A program made the translations under genes and the position numbers. The notes beneath the pieces were generated by a model that saw nothing but the letters and a program-made list of their open reading frames with translations, did not search any database and had not been told where the DNA came from. Shown piece by piece: positions 20,647 to 30,861 of a DNA stretch of 64,000 nt (position 1 is its first letter; every line of letters begins with the position of its first letter). Source of the DNA: Ooceraea biroi (Eukaryota > Arthropoda > Insecta > Hymenoptera > Formicidae); NCBI RefSeq assembly GCF_003672135.1, contig NC_039510.1, positions 5,890,001 to 5,954,000 of the forward strand. Reading direction: 5' to 3'.

Positions 20647-23129
20647 TACTCCACGTCCATGGCGGGCTCCTCCAGGCCCCTCGCACCATCGTCGTCCTTC
20701 TCCTCCGCCTTCTTCTTCCCCATGGAGCGGGTCACCCGTCGGGGCTTCGGCTCCTCCTCCGCGGAGGAGCCGGCCCTCCCTTGTCCCCATCAGCAGGCGT
20801 CGGCTCCAGCGCCGCGCCCGCCGACGGGGCCGCCTGCCTGGGAGCCGGAGAGGCGACCCTTTGCGGGCGGGGGCGGCCTCCGTCGGCCGCGCCCTCCCTG
20901 GGCCGCCGTCTCCGACCCCCTTTGAACCCCACTTTTCCCTCCCTTGGAGGGCGGAGCACAGGCCGCGCTACCCAGCCTGTGGTCCGCCCTCCTGCCGAGA
21001 CCCGTGCACAGAGGGCACTTCGGGTCAGCGGCGCATCCGCGCGCCCGATGACCCGCCGCGCCACACCTGTAGCACAGGTCTCGGCGGTCCTCGCGACTGG
21101 GGCACGTCGCTTGCACGTGCCCCTTCGCCAGGCACCTATAACACATCAAGGGCCTGGGCTCCAGCACAGTAATCGGTGCCCAGGCCCAGCCACTCTGATC
21201 CTGCCCAGGTCGGCGACTTTTCCGCCGGCCTGCGCAGGAAGCCTGATCCAAGAGGTCCCCAGGCCGTCTGGGGACCTCTGGATCGGCCTACTTCGACGTC
21301 TCGGGGGTCGCAGCCTCCGCGGCTGCGACCGCCCGAGACACCGACTCCTCCGTAGCCGCGTCGTCCAGCCGTCGGACGCGCAGCTCCCCTTTTTGAGGGT
21401 CGGGTGACCCTTACACCCGACCCCTCAAAACCTTCTCCAAGCGGGAGGCCAGCTCGTCCGCCTTGGTGGCGGACTCCGGCCCGGGATCTCGTAAATGAGG
21501 GCCCCCGTCAGGGCCCTCCTCACTCGCGGCGCGGCGATCCCCAGGGCGTCGATGTCCACGCCCTTCTGCGCCTTCTCCACGGCCCCCTTGTAGTCGCCGT
21601 CGGCTGCCGTGATGACACGGCCGCCGTCTTGGGCGACTTAGGGGGCTTCGGCCCCTTCGCGCCGGGTCGACCGCCGGGCGGGGAGGGTTTGCCCGTCGCG
21701 GGTTTGCCCCCCCCGCTGGCCCCCCTACCTGGGGCGGGTTTGCCCGGCACGGGTTTGCCCTTACCCGCGGGGGCCGGTGGCTGGGCGGTTGGCCTCGCGG
21801 CCCTCCTGCCCACCACCGTCGACCACGGCTGCTCCTCCTCGCCGGCTGGAACTCGGCTAGCCGGGCCGGCCACCGCCGAACTGGCCGCTGCTCTGCCGGA
21901 GGGGGGTTAAGGGCGGCGGGGCTCCGCTCGCCCCACCACCCCCTTCTTCCTTTCTTCTTCTTCTTTGCCGTCCGCCGTTGCCTGGCTCCTCCGTCCTGTT
22001 GGGGGTCGGCTCCGCTCCTCTCTCGCGCCGCGCCTCACCAGGGGCGCCACCGCCTCCGCGACGATCCTGAGACCATGGTCCCCATGGAGGCCATAATTCT
22101 GGCCTCCATGGCGACCAGGGGGTCCTCCCTTTCGGCGGGAGGACTCCCCCCTTCTGCGGGGTGGTCTCGGTCCGGAGTCCTGCTCCGACGTCGCCGGGCT
22201 CCTCGGCGGAGTCTCCAGCCTCCGCCCCCTGACGCGCAGGACGGGGGAGTCAGCCACCCGCTGGCTCTCCCCCCGTCCCCCGCGGTCGCCCGTCCCATGA
22301 GGGAGATGGTGTCCCTCAGTTCGCGCACCTGCGATTTGAGGGACTCCACCTCCCCCCTCAGGGCGGCGTTCTCCGTGCTGAGAGAAGGGGCTCCGGCGCC
22401 CCTCCTCTCAGCAGTGACGGTGAGCGCCGCCCTGATGCCCGCCGCGGCCTCCTTCAGGGCCCTGACGTAGGGGCCCTGAAGGTGGCCGGAGTTCTTGGCG
22501 ACCTTCACCACGGTTTCGAGGTGCTCCATCACCCGAGCGGTGATGTCGGGTGACGGGCACTCCCGAAAACGCTCCACCTGGACTTCCCAGGATTCGCGCT
22601 CCCTCTTGTCGGCTGGCGAGGGAATGGAGGCGAGGACTTCCTTCTCCCGCTCCCACTCCCTCGACAGCCGCTCCTCCTCCCTGGCGGCGCGCTTGGCCTC
22701 CGCCAGGCCAACGTACTCCCCAGTGGTAGGGGGCCTCCCACGCTTGCGCTTCCTCCCCGTCTCGCTCGCCGACGCGTCGGTGTCGACGTCCCCCGGAAGG
22801 GACGCCACGTCGCACGTGGTGGAGGCAGCCGAGTCCCGGGAACTGTCCCGGCTCACCCGACTGGCCCGACTGCCCGATCGCGCGCTCGATCCACCCCTCC
22901 TCGCCGTTTGGCGGGTCCGCGGCCGTCGCGTGCCCCCGCGGCTGCCGTCGGCCGCGGAGGAGGAGGCGACCGCCGGGTCCAAGATGGCCCTCAGCGAAAC
23001 TCCCTCCTCCACGTCCGACACCAGCACCACCTCTCGAGGCGACTCCCACGCCTCCTCGTCCACGCCCTCCGGCGCCTCCGCGCCCGTCTTCCCCCCCGTT
23101 TTCCCCGAAAATGAAGAAGCATTATCCAT
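20646..23129 (-). pseudogene. ORF1 (gag-like, CCHC), copy A1, frameshifted
   Basis: The start at 23129 is ATGGATAAT (MDN), matching the family C ORF1 start, and the frame is open to about 22035. That covers the acidic N-terminus, a K/R-rich segment and the predicted coiled coil (ENAALRGEVESLKSQVREL). Between about 22030 and 20760 roughly ten one-base indels relative to A2 and A6 scatter the frame. Pieces with the zinc knuckles (CYRCLAKGHVQATC, CYRCGAAGHRARGC) remain readable at 21170-20950. The expected stop is the TAA of TAATG at 20646-20648. Confidence 0.8.
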
Positions 23130-23846
23130 ATTGCAGTACTAAATTCTTCGGGTTCGGCCATCATGGCGTCCCCACCGCAGTGGGGAACCTTCCCCCGGTA
23201 AATTTTCCCTAATGAAGTGTGGGACAGCCGAGAGGCGGTTTTCGGGTGGCCAACCCTAGTCCCACCGAAAGCCGAAAGAGGGTGGGGTTACCGGTGAAGC
23301 CGGCCCCCGACACAAAATTTTGGGGCTTTACGTCCGGCGACGCCGCGCAGGCCCCGATCCGAACGGGGTCCTACACGGCCCCGGCCCGGACGGCTCCAGT
23401 GCACTCACCACCGCCTGACAGCCACGCGGTTACGGGGAGACACTGGCCGAGTGCTCCCCCGCTCCCCCGCCCGGCACCGACGCTTCAACCCCCGCATTGG
23501 CTCCGATCCTCCGCCCGCCGCCGACGGCGCCCCACCACAGGGCGCCCCCGCCGGGCCGATCGCCAGGGGCAAGCCCCCGGCGGTCGAACCAGCGGGCTCC
23601 CACGTTCCGCATTCGCCCCGCGACGTCGGGCGCACTGCCCGACGCCCCGGGGAGAAGAGGCCTGGTACCTGGCCGGCGACGAGCGGCACGGTCGGGGGGC
23701 CTACTACTCCCCCCTTGGCTAGTCTGCGGGGAATATCCACAGCGGGCCGACCGGGGCCCATTCATTCATACACTCATACCGTGACTCGGGTGCCCCCGGG
23801 AACGTCAATTCCCGTACCTGCTACACCGTAGCAGGCCCCTGAGGGA

Positions 23847-23853
23847 AACCTAA

Positions 23854-23855
<2 letters not shown>
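23847..23855 (-). repeat. Telomeric repeat junction A2/A1
   Basis: AACCTAACC, fewer than two TTAGG units, lies between the poly(A) of A2 and the 5' end of A1. Confidence 0.95.
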
Positions 23856-23884
<29 letters not shown>

Positions 23885-24503
23885 CGGAGGAGGAACCCGT
23901 CATGGGCCCCCTCGCTCCCCTTGGGCGGGGTGCGAGGGGAGTGTGAGACTCATACTCACTAAACCTACCTCCGTCTGCCAACCCTGGCTGTATGGGGCGC
24001 GAGATCGGCCAAACGGCACTTCGTTCGCGCCCCACGATGCCCGGTATACGTCCCTAGCGCCGGTGCGCTGCCCTTTCGGGCCCTAATCCCCACCCGCGGT
24101 GCGTGGCAGACCACCGCTCCGCGGGGACCTCCCCTCTCTGTCGAGGGGAGGTTTTAGGGCGACGGCCGACGCTCCCAAGTCGGCCCTCGCCCACCCGTCC
24201 CCGATACTCCCCGTTGGGGGTCAAGGAGTCCTCGGACCCCTCGACGATGACGGCCCGGGCAGATGCCCCGACGACCAGTCACCCGAGTGCCCGGGCAAAT
24301 GCCCCGCCGACACTCTGCCCCCAACGGGGGTCACGCGCCTGCAGCCCCGACTCCACCCGAGTCGGGGCCCTTCCCCGCGACTCCGGAGGGAGGTCTCCGC
24401 GACCTCCCTCCCGAGTCTCCACCCCCCTGCTCCTCGCACTCCCGCCCCGGACGCGACGAGGGGGCCGCCGGCGCCATTAAGGCGCCCCGCGGCCCCCCCG
24501 CCG

Positions 24504-27500
24504 TCATCCGTGGCCGGGACCCCTCCGGCCGACTCCCGGTCGGCGCTCGCGCTCGGCCTCCTCCTTCCGCAGCATCACCTGCTCGCAGAAGGAGGAGACC
24601 GCCCTCCAGTTCCTCTCGCTCCCGACCATCTTCCGCATGACGGTCGGCAGCGAGAGGTCCTCCCCTACCACGTCTTTAAGGACACGGCGTTCCTCACCCC
24701 ATGCCGCGCACTCGGCTAGGGTGTGGTCCGCCGTGTCCCTCTCCGCCCCGCAATGGTGGCAGTGCGGTCCGCGCTCCTTCCCGATACGACACAGGAACTC
24801 CCCGAAGCATCCGTGTCCGGAGAGAACCTGTGTCGTCCTGTAGGTCAACGTCCCCCATCCTCTGTCCACCCACTCGCAGAGGATGGGCTGGACGGCCCCG
24901 GCGACCCTCCGACCCGATTCACCCGGGTCGGCGAGTCGCCGCTGCCACTTCAGCAGCACCGCCCTCCTCCCCTGCTCCCTCAGGGCCCCCTTTGCCCTGG
25001 CCGTCAGCACCACACCCCTCTCCCGCAGGTCCCGCCGGCGGAGGTACGCGTTAGCGTGTCCCTCCGCCAGCAGCTCCACGGGGGGGGTGCCCGCCAGGGC
25101 CAGCGCCGCTCGGTGAGAGACGGTGCGGTACGCCCTCACGACCCTCCCGGCCAGCCGCCTCTCGGCCGCCCTCACCACCTGGAGGGCCCGCCGGGAGGCC
25201 GCGAGGTCCTCCGCCCACACCGGCGCCCCGTACAGGGCGATCGACCGCACCGCTCCCACCAGCAAGCGGCGCACCCGCGTCTCCGGGCCCCCGAGGTTCG
25301 GGAGGAGGCGACTCAGCGCGTTGGTCGCCCCCTCCAGCCTCGGCGCCAGCCCGCCGAAGTGCTCCCCGAAGGACCAGGTGCCGTCCAGGGTGAGGCCAAG
25401 ATACTTCATCTTGGTCCCCACCGGGACGCTGACCCCGCCGACCCGTATCTCGGCCGGAGGCGGCAGACCCCGGCGATGGTCGAAAAAGAACATCGCCTGG
25501 GTCTTCTGCGGCGCCACCTCCAGCCCAGCCTCCCTGATGGCGCGGACCACCACCGCCACCGCCAACTCCGCCAGGCCGGACGCCTCCCCCCAGCTCGGAC
25601 CCTCGGCCATCACGCAGGTGTCGTCGGCGTAACACCTCACGTGACAGCCGGGCGGCAGAAGGACGCGCGTGACCCGCTCGTACGCGAGCCTCCACAGGTG
25701 CGGTCCGAGGACCGACCCCTGCGGCACGCCGCGCTCCACCTCGCGGGTCCTGGTGCGCCCGTCCCGGTCGACCCACTCCAGCGACCTGTCCCGGAAGTAC
25801 TCCAGGATCACCCTCGCGAGGTAGGGAGGGAGGAGCTGCGCGCGCATCTCCTCCACTATCACTCCCCAAGGGAGGGAGTTGAAGGCGTTCACTATGTCTA
25901 GCGACACCGCCACCACAACTCCCCCCCTCGAGACAGCGGCCTCCGTGAGGGCCCTCACACTCAACACGGCGTCCACCGTGGAGCGGCCCTCCCGGAAGCC
26001 GAACTGTCTCTCCTCCTCACCCGGAGCACCCCCGGGCAGGTGCCGGACGAGACGGCCCGCTATCACCCGCTCGAACAGCTTGCCGATCTCGTCCAGCAAG
26101 CATATCGGCCGGAACTTGCGCACCGCCGCCGCGTCCCCTCCGCCGCCCTTCGGGATGAGGACCAGCTTGGCCCTCTTCCAAGCCGCGGGGAAGCGTCCCT
26201 CCACCAGGCACCGCTCGAAGAGCGCCCTCACTCGCGGGGCCAGGACCTCCATCGCGAGGGCCCAGACCCGGCTGGGAATCCCGTCCGGCCCCGGGGCCCG
26301 TTGGCCCCGCAGCCGGCGCAGGATCCCCGCCCACTCCTCCGGACCGATCCCCGGTATCTCCTGGGGCCGCTCGGAGGTCATCCACTCCGGGGGTCCCGGG
26401 CACCCGCCTCCCGCCGGGAAGAGGGTGTCCAGGACCCCGCGCAGCTCCAGGGGATCCATCTCCTCCGTCTCCGGGGGCGTCCATTGCCGCAACTTGCCCA
26501 TCACGAGCCGGTACGGACGCCCCCAGGGATCGCCCTCCACGGACCGGAGGAGCTCCTCCCAGGCCCTCGCCTTGGCGTCCCTGATCGCCGCCCTCAGGGA
26601 GCTCCGTCTCTCCTGGAGCTCCCCGTAGCGCGCGTCCACCTCCGCCGCCGTCCCCCGGCGACGGGCGCGGGAGAAGCGGCGCCAGGCGCGCCCCGATGCG
26701 CGCCGCAGCTCCGCCAATCCCGCGCTCCACCAGTAGGTGGGCCGTCGCCGAGGCCGGCCGGCCCGGGGCATCGCAAAGTCGCACGCCTGCGTCACGATGT
26801 CCCCGAGCCAGCCGGCCTCCTCCTCCACCGTGCCCTGCGGCCTCTCCGGCCACGTGGACGCGAGCAGGGCGGCGACCAGTCTGTCACCAGACAGCCCCTT
26901 GAGCGCCCATCTCCGCGGTCGGGGTCCGCCCGTCCCCCGTTGGCGGGGGGCGGAGCCCGAGGGCGGAGACACCACCATAGACACGTATCTATGGTCCGAC
27001 AGCGTCTCCACCCCCGACAACACCCTCCACCCCGACACCCGACGCGCGAGGGCCGGAGATGCCCAGGTCAGATCGACCACGGACTCCCCCGCCCACCGCA
27101 CGCAGGTGCTGTCCGAGCCCACGTTCAACAAATGCAGGCCCAGACCCGCCGCCCAGTCCGCCAGCACCGCGCCCTTCGCGTCCGGCCGCCGGGAACCCCA
27201 GAGCGCGGACTTCGCATTGAAGTCCCCGGCGACCAACAACAGGCCGCGGGGGTGCCGAACTATGCACCCCCCCAGCCTGTCCAGGAACCCCTCGTACTCG
27301 GCGAGACTCAGGCTCGGGGACACGTAGACCCCGACCACGGTGATGCCTCCCCACTGCGCCGCCACGAACTCCCCCCCGACCTCCAACACTCGGAGGGGAG
27401 GGGAGCCCGCGGCGTCGCCGCGCACGATCGCGACGAGGCCCCCCCCGCCGACGGCCCAACTGGGGCTGTCCGCGGGGGGCCTGAAGGGCTCCGCCGCGAT

Positions 27501-27596
27501 GCCCAACGCGTAACCGCGCTCCGCCAGGCTCTGGAGGAAAAGATCCTGAGCCCGGCGGGCGCGGTTAAGGTTGGCCTGGAGGACCTGGCCCGCCAT
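24504..27596 (-). CDS. ORF2: APE endonuclease-reverse transcriptase, family A, intact
   Basis: The protein has 1030 residues from the ATG within TAATG. The APE-type endonuclease carries NLN (9-11), E36, GDFN (124-127), the DLTWAS box (D175) and SDH (200-202); it would nick the telomeric target. The reverse transcriptase has APGPDGIP (434-441), FRPICLLDEIGK (495-506), the GFREGRST box (533-540), catalytic D567 in SLDIVNAF, GVPQGS (623-628) and YADD (656-659). It ends with a knuckle C946-x2-C949-x8-H958-x4-C963. No RNase H domain is seen, as is usual for SART/TRAS-type elements. All catalytic residues recognised are present, so this copy could encode an active enzyme. Start choice: the TAATG overlap with ORF1, conserved in A1, A4, A6 and B. 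Confidence 0.95.
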   Translation of the reverse strand: MAGQVLQANLNRARRAQDLFLQSLAERGYALGIAAEPFRPPADSPSWAVGGGGLVAIVRGDAAGSPPLRVLEVGGEFVAAQWGGITVVGVYVSPSLSLAEYEGFLDRLGGCIVRHPRGLLLVAGDFNAKSALWGSRRPDAKGAVLADWAAGLGLHLLNVGSDSTCVRWAGESVVDLTWASPALARRVSGWRVLSGVETLSDHRYVSMVVSPPSGSAPRQRGTGGPRPRRWALKGLSGDRLVAALLASTWPERPQGTVEEEAGWLGDIVTQACDFAMPRAGRPRRRPTYWWSAGLAELRRASGRAWRRFSRARRRGTAAEVDARYGELQERRSSLRAAIRDAKARAWEELLRSVEGDPWGRPYRLVMGKLRQWTPPETEEMDPLELRGVLDTLFPAGGGCPGPPEWMTSERPQEIPGIGPEEWAGILRRLRGQRAPGPDGIPSRVWALAMEVLAPRVRALFERCLVEGRFPAAWKRAKLVLIPKGGGGDAAAVRKFRPICLLDEIGKLFERVIAGRLVRHLPGGAPGEEERQFGFREGRSTVDAVLSVRALTEAAVSRGGVVVAVSLDIVNAFNSLPWGVIVEEMRAQLLPPYLARVILEYFRDRSLEWVDRDGRTRTREVERGVPQGSVLGPHLWRLAYERVTRVLLPPGCHVRCYADDTCVMAEGPSWGEASGLAELAVAVVVRAIREAGLEVAPQKTQAMFFFDHRRGLPPPAEIRVGGVSVPVGTKMKYLGLTLDGTWSFGEHFGGLAPRLEGATNALSRLLPNLGGPETRVRRLLVGAVRSIALYGAPVWAEDLAASRRALQVVRAAERRLAGRVVRAYRTVSHRAALALAGTPPVELLAEGHANAYLRRRDLRERGVVLTARAKGALREQGRRAVLLKWQRRLADPGESGRRVAGAVQPILCEWVDRGWGTLTYRTTQVLSGHGCFGEFLCRIGKERGPHCHHCGAERDTADHTLAECAAWGEERRVLKDVVGEDLSLPTVMRKMVGSERNWRAVSSFCEQVMLRKEEAERERRPGVGRRGPGHG

Positions 27597-27600
27597 TACT
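27596..27600 (-). promoter_or_regulatory. TAATG stop-start junction of ORF1 and ORF2
   Basis: On the minus strand the sequence is GTGGAGTAATGGCGGG. TAA closes the ORF1 frame (as read in A6) and ATG opens ORF2. The same junction is at 20646 (A1), 35977 (A4), 58537 (A6) and 51197 (B). UAAUG-coupled termination and reinitiation is established for Bombyx SART1. Use of that mechanism here is inferred from the identical arrangement. Confidence 0.8.
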
Positions 27601-27681
27601 CCACGTCCATGGCGGGCTCCTCCAGGCCCCTCGCACCATCGTCGTCCTTCTCCTCCGCCTTCTTCTTCCCCATGGAGCGGG

Positions 27682-30081
27682 TCACCCGTCGGGGCTTCGG
27701 CTCCTCCTCCCGCGGAGGAGCCGGCCCTCCCTTGTCCCCATCAGCAGGCGTCGGCTCCAGCGCCGCGCCCGCCGACGGGGCCGCCTGCCTGGGAGCCGGA
27801 GAGGCGACCCTTTGCGGGCGGGGGCGGCCTCCGTCGGCCGCGCGCCTCCCTGGGCCGCCGTCTCCGACCCCCTTTGAACCCCACTTTTCCCTCCCTTGGA
27901 GGGCGGAGCACAGGCCGCGCTACCCAGCCTGTGGTCCGCCCTCCTGCCGAGACCCGTGCACAGAGGGCACTTCGGGTCAGCGGCGCATCCGCGCGCCCGA
28001 TGACCCGCCGCGCCACACCTGTAGCACAGGTCTCGGCGGTCCTCGCGACTGGGGCACGTCGCTTGCACGTGCCCCTTCGCCAGGCACCTATAACACATCA
28101 AGGGCCTGGGCTCCAGCACAGTAATCGGTGCCCAGGCCCAGCCCACTCTGATCCTGCCCAGGTCGGCGACTTTTCCGCCGGCCTGCGCAGGAAGCCTGAT
28201 CCAAGAGGTCCCCAGGCCGTCTGGGGACCTCTGGATCGGCCCTACTTCGACGTCTCGGGGGTCGCAGCCTCCCGCGGCTGCGACCGCCCGAGACACCGAC
28301 TCCTCCGTAGCCGCGTCGTCCAGCCGTCGGACGCGCAGCTCCACCTTCTTGAGAGGTCGGGTGACCCTTACACCCGACCCCTCAAAAACCTTCTCCAAAC
28401 GGGAGGCCAGCTCGTCCGCCTTGGTGGCGGACTCCGGTCCTGGGATCTCGTAAATGAGGGCCCCCGTCAAGGCCCTCCTCACTCGCGGCGCGGCGATCCC
28501 CAGGGCGTCGATGTCCACGCCCTTCTGCGCCTTCTCCACGGCCCCCTTGTAGTCGCCGTCGGCGGCCGTGATGACCACAGCCGCCGTCTTGGGCGACTTA
28601 GGGGGCTTCGGCCCCTTCGCGCCGGGTCGACCGCCGGGCGGGGAGGGTTTGCCCGTCGCGGGTTTGCCCCCCCCGCTGGCCCCCCTACCTGGGGCGGGTT
28701 TGCCCGGCACGGGTTTGCCCTTACCCGCGGGGGCCGGTGGCTGGGCGGTTGGCCTCGCGGCCCTCCTGCCCACCACCGTCGACCACGGCTGCTCCTCCTC
28801 GCCGGCTGGAACTCGGCTAGCCGGGCCGGCCACCGCCGAACTGGGCCGCTGCTCTGCCGGAGGGGGGTTAAGGGCAGGCGGGGCTCCGCTCGCCCCACCA
28901 CCCCCCTTCTTACCTTTCTTCTTCTTCTTTGCCGTCCCGCCGTTGCCTGGCTCCTCCGGTCCTGTTTGGGGGGTCGGCTCCGCTCCCTCTCTCGCGCCGC
29001 GCCTCACCAGGGGCGCCACCGCCTCCGCGACGATCCGCGAGACCATGGTCCCCATGGAGGCCATAATTCTGGCCTCCATGGCGACCAGGGGGTCCTCCCT
29101 TTCGGCGGGAGGACCTCCCCCCTTCTGCGGGGTGGTCTCGGTCCGGAGTCCTGCCTCCGATGTCGCCGGGCTCCTCGGCGGAGTCACCAGCCTCCGCCCC
29201 CTGACGCGCAGGACGGGAGAGTCAGCCACCCGCTGGCTCTCCCCCCCGTCCCCCGCGGTCGCCCGTCCCATGAGGGAGATGGTGTCCCTCAGTTCGCGCA
29301 CCTGCGATTTGAGGGACTCCACCTCCCCCCTCAGGGCGGCGTTCTCCGTGCTGAGAGAGGGGGCTCCGGCGCCCCTCCTCTCAGCAGTGACGGTGAGCGC
29401 CGCCCTGATGCCCGCCGCGGCCTCCTTCAGGGCCCTGACATACGGGCCCTGAAGGTGGCCCGAGTTCTTGGCGACCTTCACCACGGTTTCGAGGTGCTCC
29501 ATCACCCGAGCGGTGATGTCGGGTGACGGGCACTCCCGAAAGCGCTCCACCTGGACTTCCCAGGATTCGCGCTCCCTCTTGTCGGCTGGCGAGGGAATGG
29601 AGGCGAGGACTTCCTTCTCCCGCTCCCACTCCCTCGACAGCCGCTCCTCCTCCCTGGCGGCGCGCTTGGCCTCCGCCAGGCCGACGTACTCCCCGGTGGT
29701 AGGGGGCCTCCCGCGCTTGCGCTTCCTCCCCGTCTCGCTCGCCGACGCGTCGGTGTCGACGTCCCCCGGAAGGGACGCCACGTCGCACGTCGTCGAGGCA
29801 GCCGAGTCCCGGGAACTATCCCGGCTGACCCGACCGGCCCGACTGCCCGATCGCGTGCTCGATCCCCCCCTCCTCGCCATTTGGCGGGTCCGCGGTCGTC
29901 GCGTGCCCCCGCGGCTACCGTCGGCCGCGGAGGAGGAGGCCGCCGCCGGGTCCAAAATGGCCCTCAGCGAGACCCCCTCCTCAACGTCCGACACCAGCAC
30001 CACCTCTCGAGGCGACTCCCACGCCTCCTCGTCCACGCCCTCCGGCGCCTCCGCGCCCGTCTTCCCCCCCGTTTTCCCCAA
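27682..30081 (-). CDS. ORF1: gag-like nucleic-acid-binding protein, family A (near-intact)
   Basis: About 800 codons are open. The order is: acidic N-terminus, R/S- and K/R-rich segments, coiled coil (about 247-272, leucine heptads), a low-complexity GKP-rich linker, a conserved gag segment (IYEIPGPESATKADELASRL), then knuckles CYRCLAKGHVQATC, CYRCGAAGHRARGC and CPLC-type. The conserved ATGGATAAT start is at 30098 but is one frame off the long frame because GCTTTTCTTTGGGG is 4 nt shorter than in A1. Relative to A6, a base is missing near 27820, so the last ~55 residues are altered and the stop comes 86 nt before TAATG. These two lesions sit in homopolymer-like runs and could be sequencing errors. 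The protein would package the element RNA. Confidence 0.85.
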   Translation of the reverse strand: MGKTGGKTGAEAPEGVDEEAWESPREVVLVSDVEEGVSLRAILDPAAASSSAADGSRGGTRRPRTRQMARRGGSSTRSGSRAGRVSRDSSRDSAASTTCDVASLPGDVDTDASASETGRKRKRGRPPTTGEYVGLAEAKRAAREEERLSREWEREKEVLASIPSPADKRERESWEVQVERFRECPSPDITARVMEHLETVVKVAKNSGHLQGPYVRALKEAAAGIRAALTVTAERRGAGAPSLSTENAALRGEVESLKSQVRELRDTISLMGRATAGDGGESQRVADSPVLRVRGRRLVTPPRSPATSEAGLRTETTPQKGGGPPAEREDPLVAMEARIMASMGTMVSRIVAEAVAPLVRRGAREGAEPTPQTGPEEPGNGGTAKKKKKGKKGGGGASGAPPALNPPPAEQRPSSAVAGPASRVPAGEEEQPWSTVVGRRAARPTAQPPAPAGKGKPVPGKPAPGRGASGGGKPATGKPSPPGGRPGAKGPKPPKSPKTAAVVITAADGDYKGAVEKAQKGVDIDALGIAAPRVRRALTGALIYEIPGPESATKADELASRLEKVFEGSGVRVTRPLKKVELRVRRLDDAATEESVSRAVAAAGGCDPRDVEVGPIQRSPDGLGTSWIRLPAQAGGKVADLGRIRVGWAWAPITVLEPRPLMCYRCLAKGHVQATCPSREDRRDLCYRCGAAGHRARGCAADPKCPLCTGLGRRADHRLGSAACAPPSKGGKSGVQRGSETAAQGGARPTEAAPARKGSPLRLPGRRPRRRARRWSRRLLMGTREGRLLRGRRSRSPDG

Positions 30082-30765
30082 AGAAAAGCATTATCCATAT
30101 TGCATAGTTAATTTCCTCGGGTTCGGCCATCATGGCGTCCCCACCGCAGTGGGGAACCTTCCCCCGGTAAATTTTCCCTAATGAAGTGTGGGACAGCCGA
30201 GAGGCGGTTTTCGGGTGGCCAACCCTAGTCCCACCGAGAGCCGAAAGAGGGTGGGGTTACCGGTGAAGCCGGCCCCCGATACAAAATTTTGGGGCTTTAC
30301 GTCCGGCGACGACGTGCAGGCCCCGATCCGAACGGGGTCCTACACGGCCCCGACCCGGACGGCTCCAGTGCACTCACCACCGCCTGGCAGCCACGCGGTT
30401 ATGGGGAGACACTGGCCGAGTGCTCCCCCGCTCCCCCGCCCGGCACCGACGCTTCAACCCCCGCATTGGCTCCGATCCTCCGCCCGCCGCCGACGGCGCC
30501 CCACCACAGGGCGCCCCCGCCGGGCCGATCGCCAGGGGCAAGCCCCCGGCGGTCGAACCAGCGGGCTCCCACGTTCCGCATTCGCCCCGCGACGTCGGGC
30601 GCACTGCCCGACGCCCCGGGGAGAAGAGGCCTGGTACCTGGCCGGCAACGAGCGGCACGGTCGGGGGGCCTACTACTCCCCCCTTGGCTAGTCTGCGGGG
30701 AATATCCACAGCGGGCCGACCGGGGCCCATTCATTCATACACTCATACCGTGACTCGGGTGCCCC

Positions 30766-30815
30766 CGGGAACGTCAATTCCCGTACCTGCTACACCGTAG
30801 CAGGCCCCTGAGGGG
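30766..30815 (-). promoter_or_regulatory. 5'-terminal hairpin set of family A (copy A2)
   Basis: Reading the RNA 5' to 3' (minus strand): CCCC-TCA-GGGG (30815-30805), CCTGCTAC-GGT-GTAGCAGG (30804-30786) and CGGGAA-TTGACG-TTCCCG (30783-30766). The same order with different paired bases is found at the family C 5' end (45960-46008), which supports base pairing. The role is unknown; candidates are 5' end processing, translation initiation or RNA packaging. Confidence 0.65.
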
Positions 30816-30816
30816 A

Positions 30817-30828
30817 AACCTAACCTAA

Positions 30829-30830
<2 letters not shown>
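30817..30830 (-). repeat. Telomeric repeat junction A3/A2
   Basis: AACCTAACCTAACC lies between the A3 poly(A) and the A2 5' end. Confidence 0.95.

Positions 30831-30861
<31 letters not shown>

Larger units (their letters stand above)
16910..23846 (-). mobile_element. Family A SART-like retrotransposon, copy A1 (full length, frameshifted)
   Basis: The element reads right to left. The 5' end abuts GGTT at 23847; the 5' UTR is 23130-23846, ORF1 20646-23129, ORF2 17559-20646, the 3' UTR 16941-17558 and the poly(A) 16910-16940 (31 nt). It is nearly identical to copies A2 and A4 but carries many single-base indels, mostly in homopolymers, that break both ORFs. The ORFs meet at TAATG. The 3' UTR carries the terminal hairpin and two GGGCA-type motifs. 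Insertion in telomeric repeats with poly(A) followed by GGTTAGG matches the R1-clade SART type. Confidence 0.93.
23856..30816 (-). mobile_element. Family A SART-like retrotransposon, copy A2 (best-preserved family A copy)
   Basis: The 5' UTR is 30099-30816, ORF1 27596-30098, ORF2 24504-27596, the 3' UTR 23885-24503 and the poly(A) 23856-23884 (29 nt). ORF2 is fully open. ORF1 is open for about 800 codons but is out of frame with its ATG at the start and shifts frame before its natural stop. Length is about 6.96 kb. Flanks are GGTTAGG on the 3' side and GGTTAGGTTAGGTT on the 5' side. It differs from A1 and A4 by a few substitutions per kb and by homopolymer indels, so all three are recent. Confidence 0.95.

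Noticed and set aside
26040..28124. Long plus-strand open frames (up to about 690 codons) antisense to ORF1 and ORF2
   Set aside because: They are shadows of G+C-rich coding sequence on the minus strand. They lack protein motifs, are rich in R, P, A and G, and mirror the true frames.
30766..30815. HDV-like self-cleaving ribozyme at the 5' end of family A
   Set aside because: Hairpins are clear, but I could not place the nested double pseudoknot or a catalytic C, so only the hairpins are reported.
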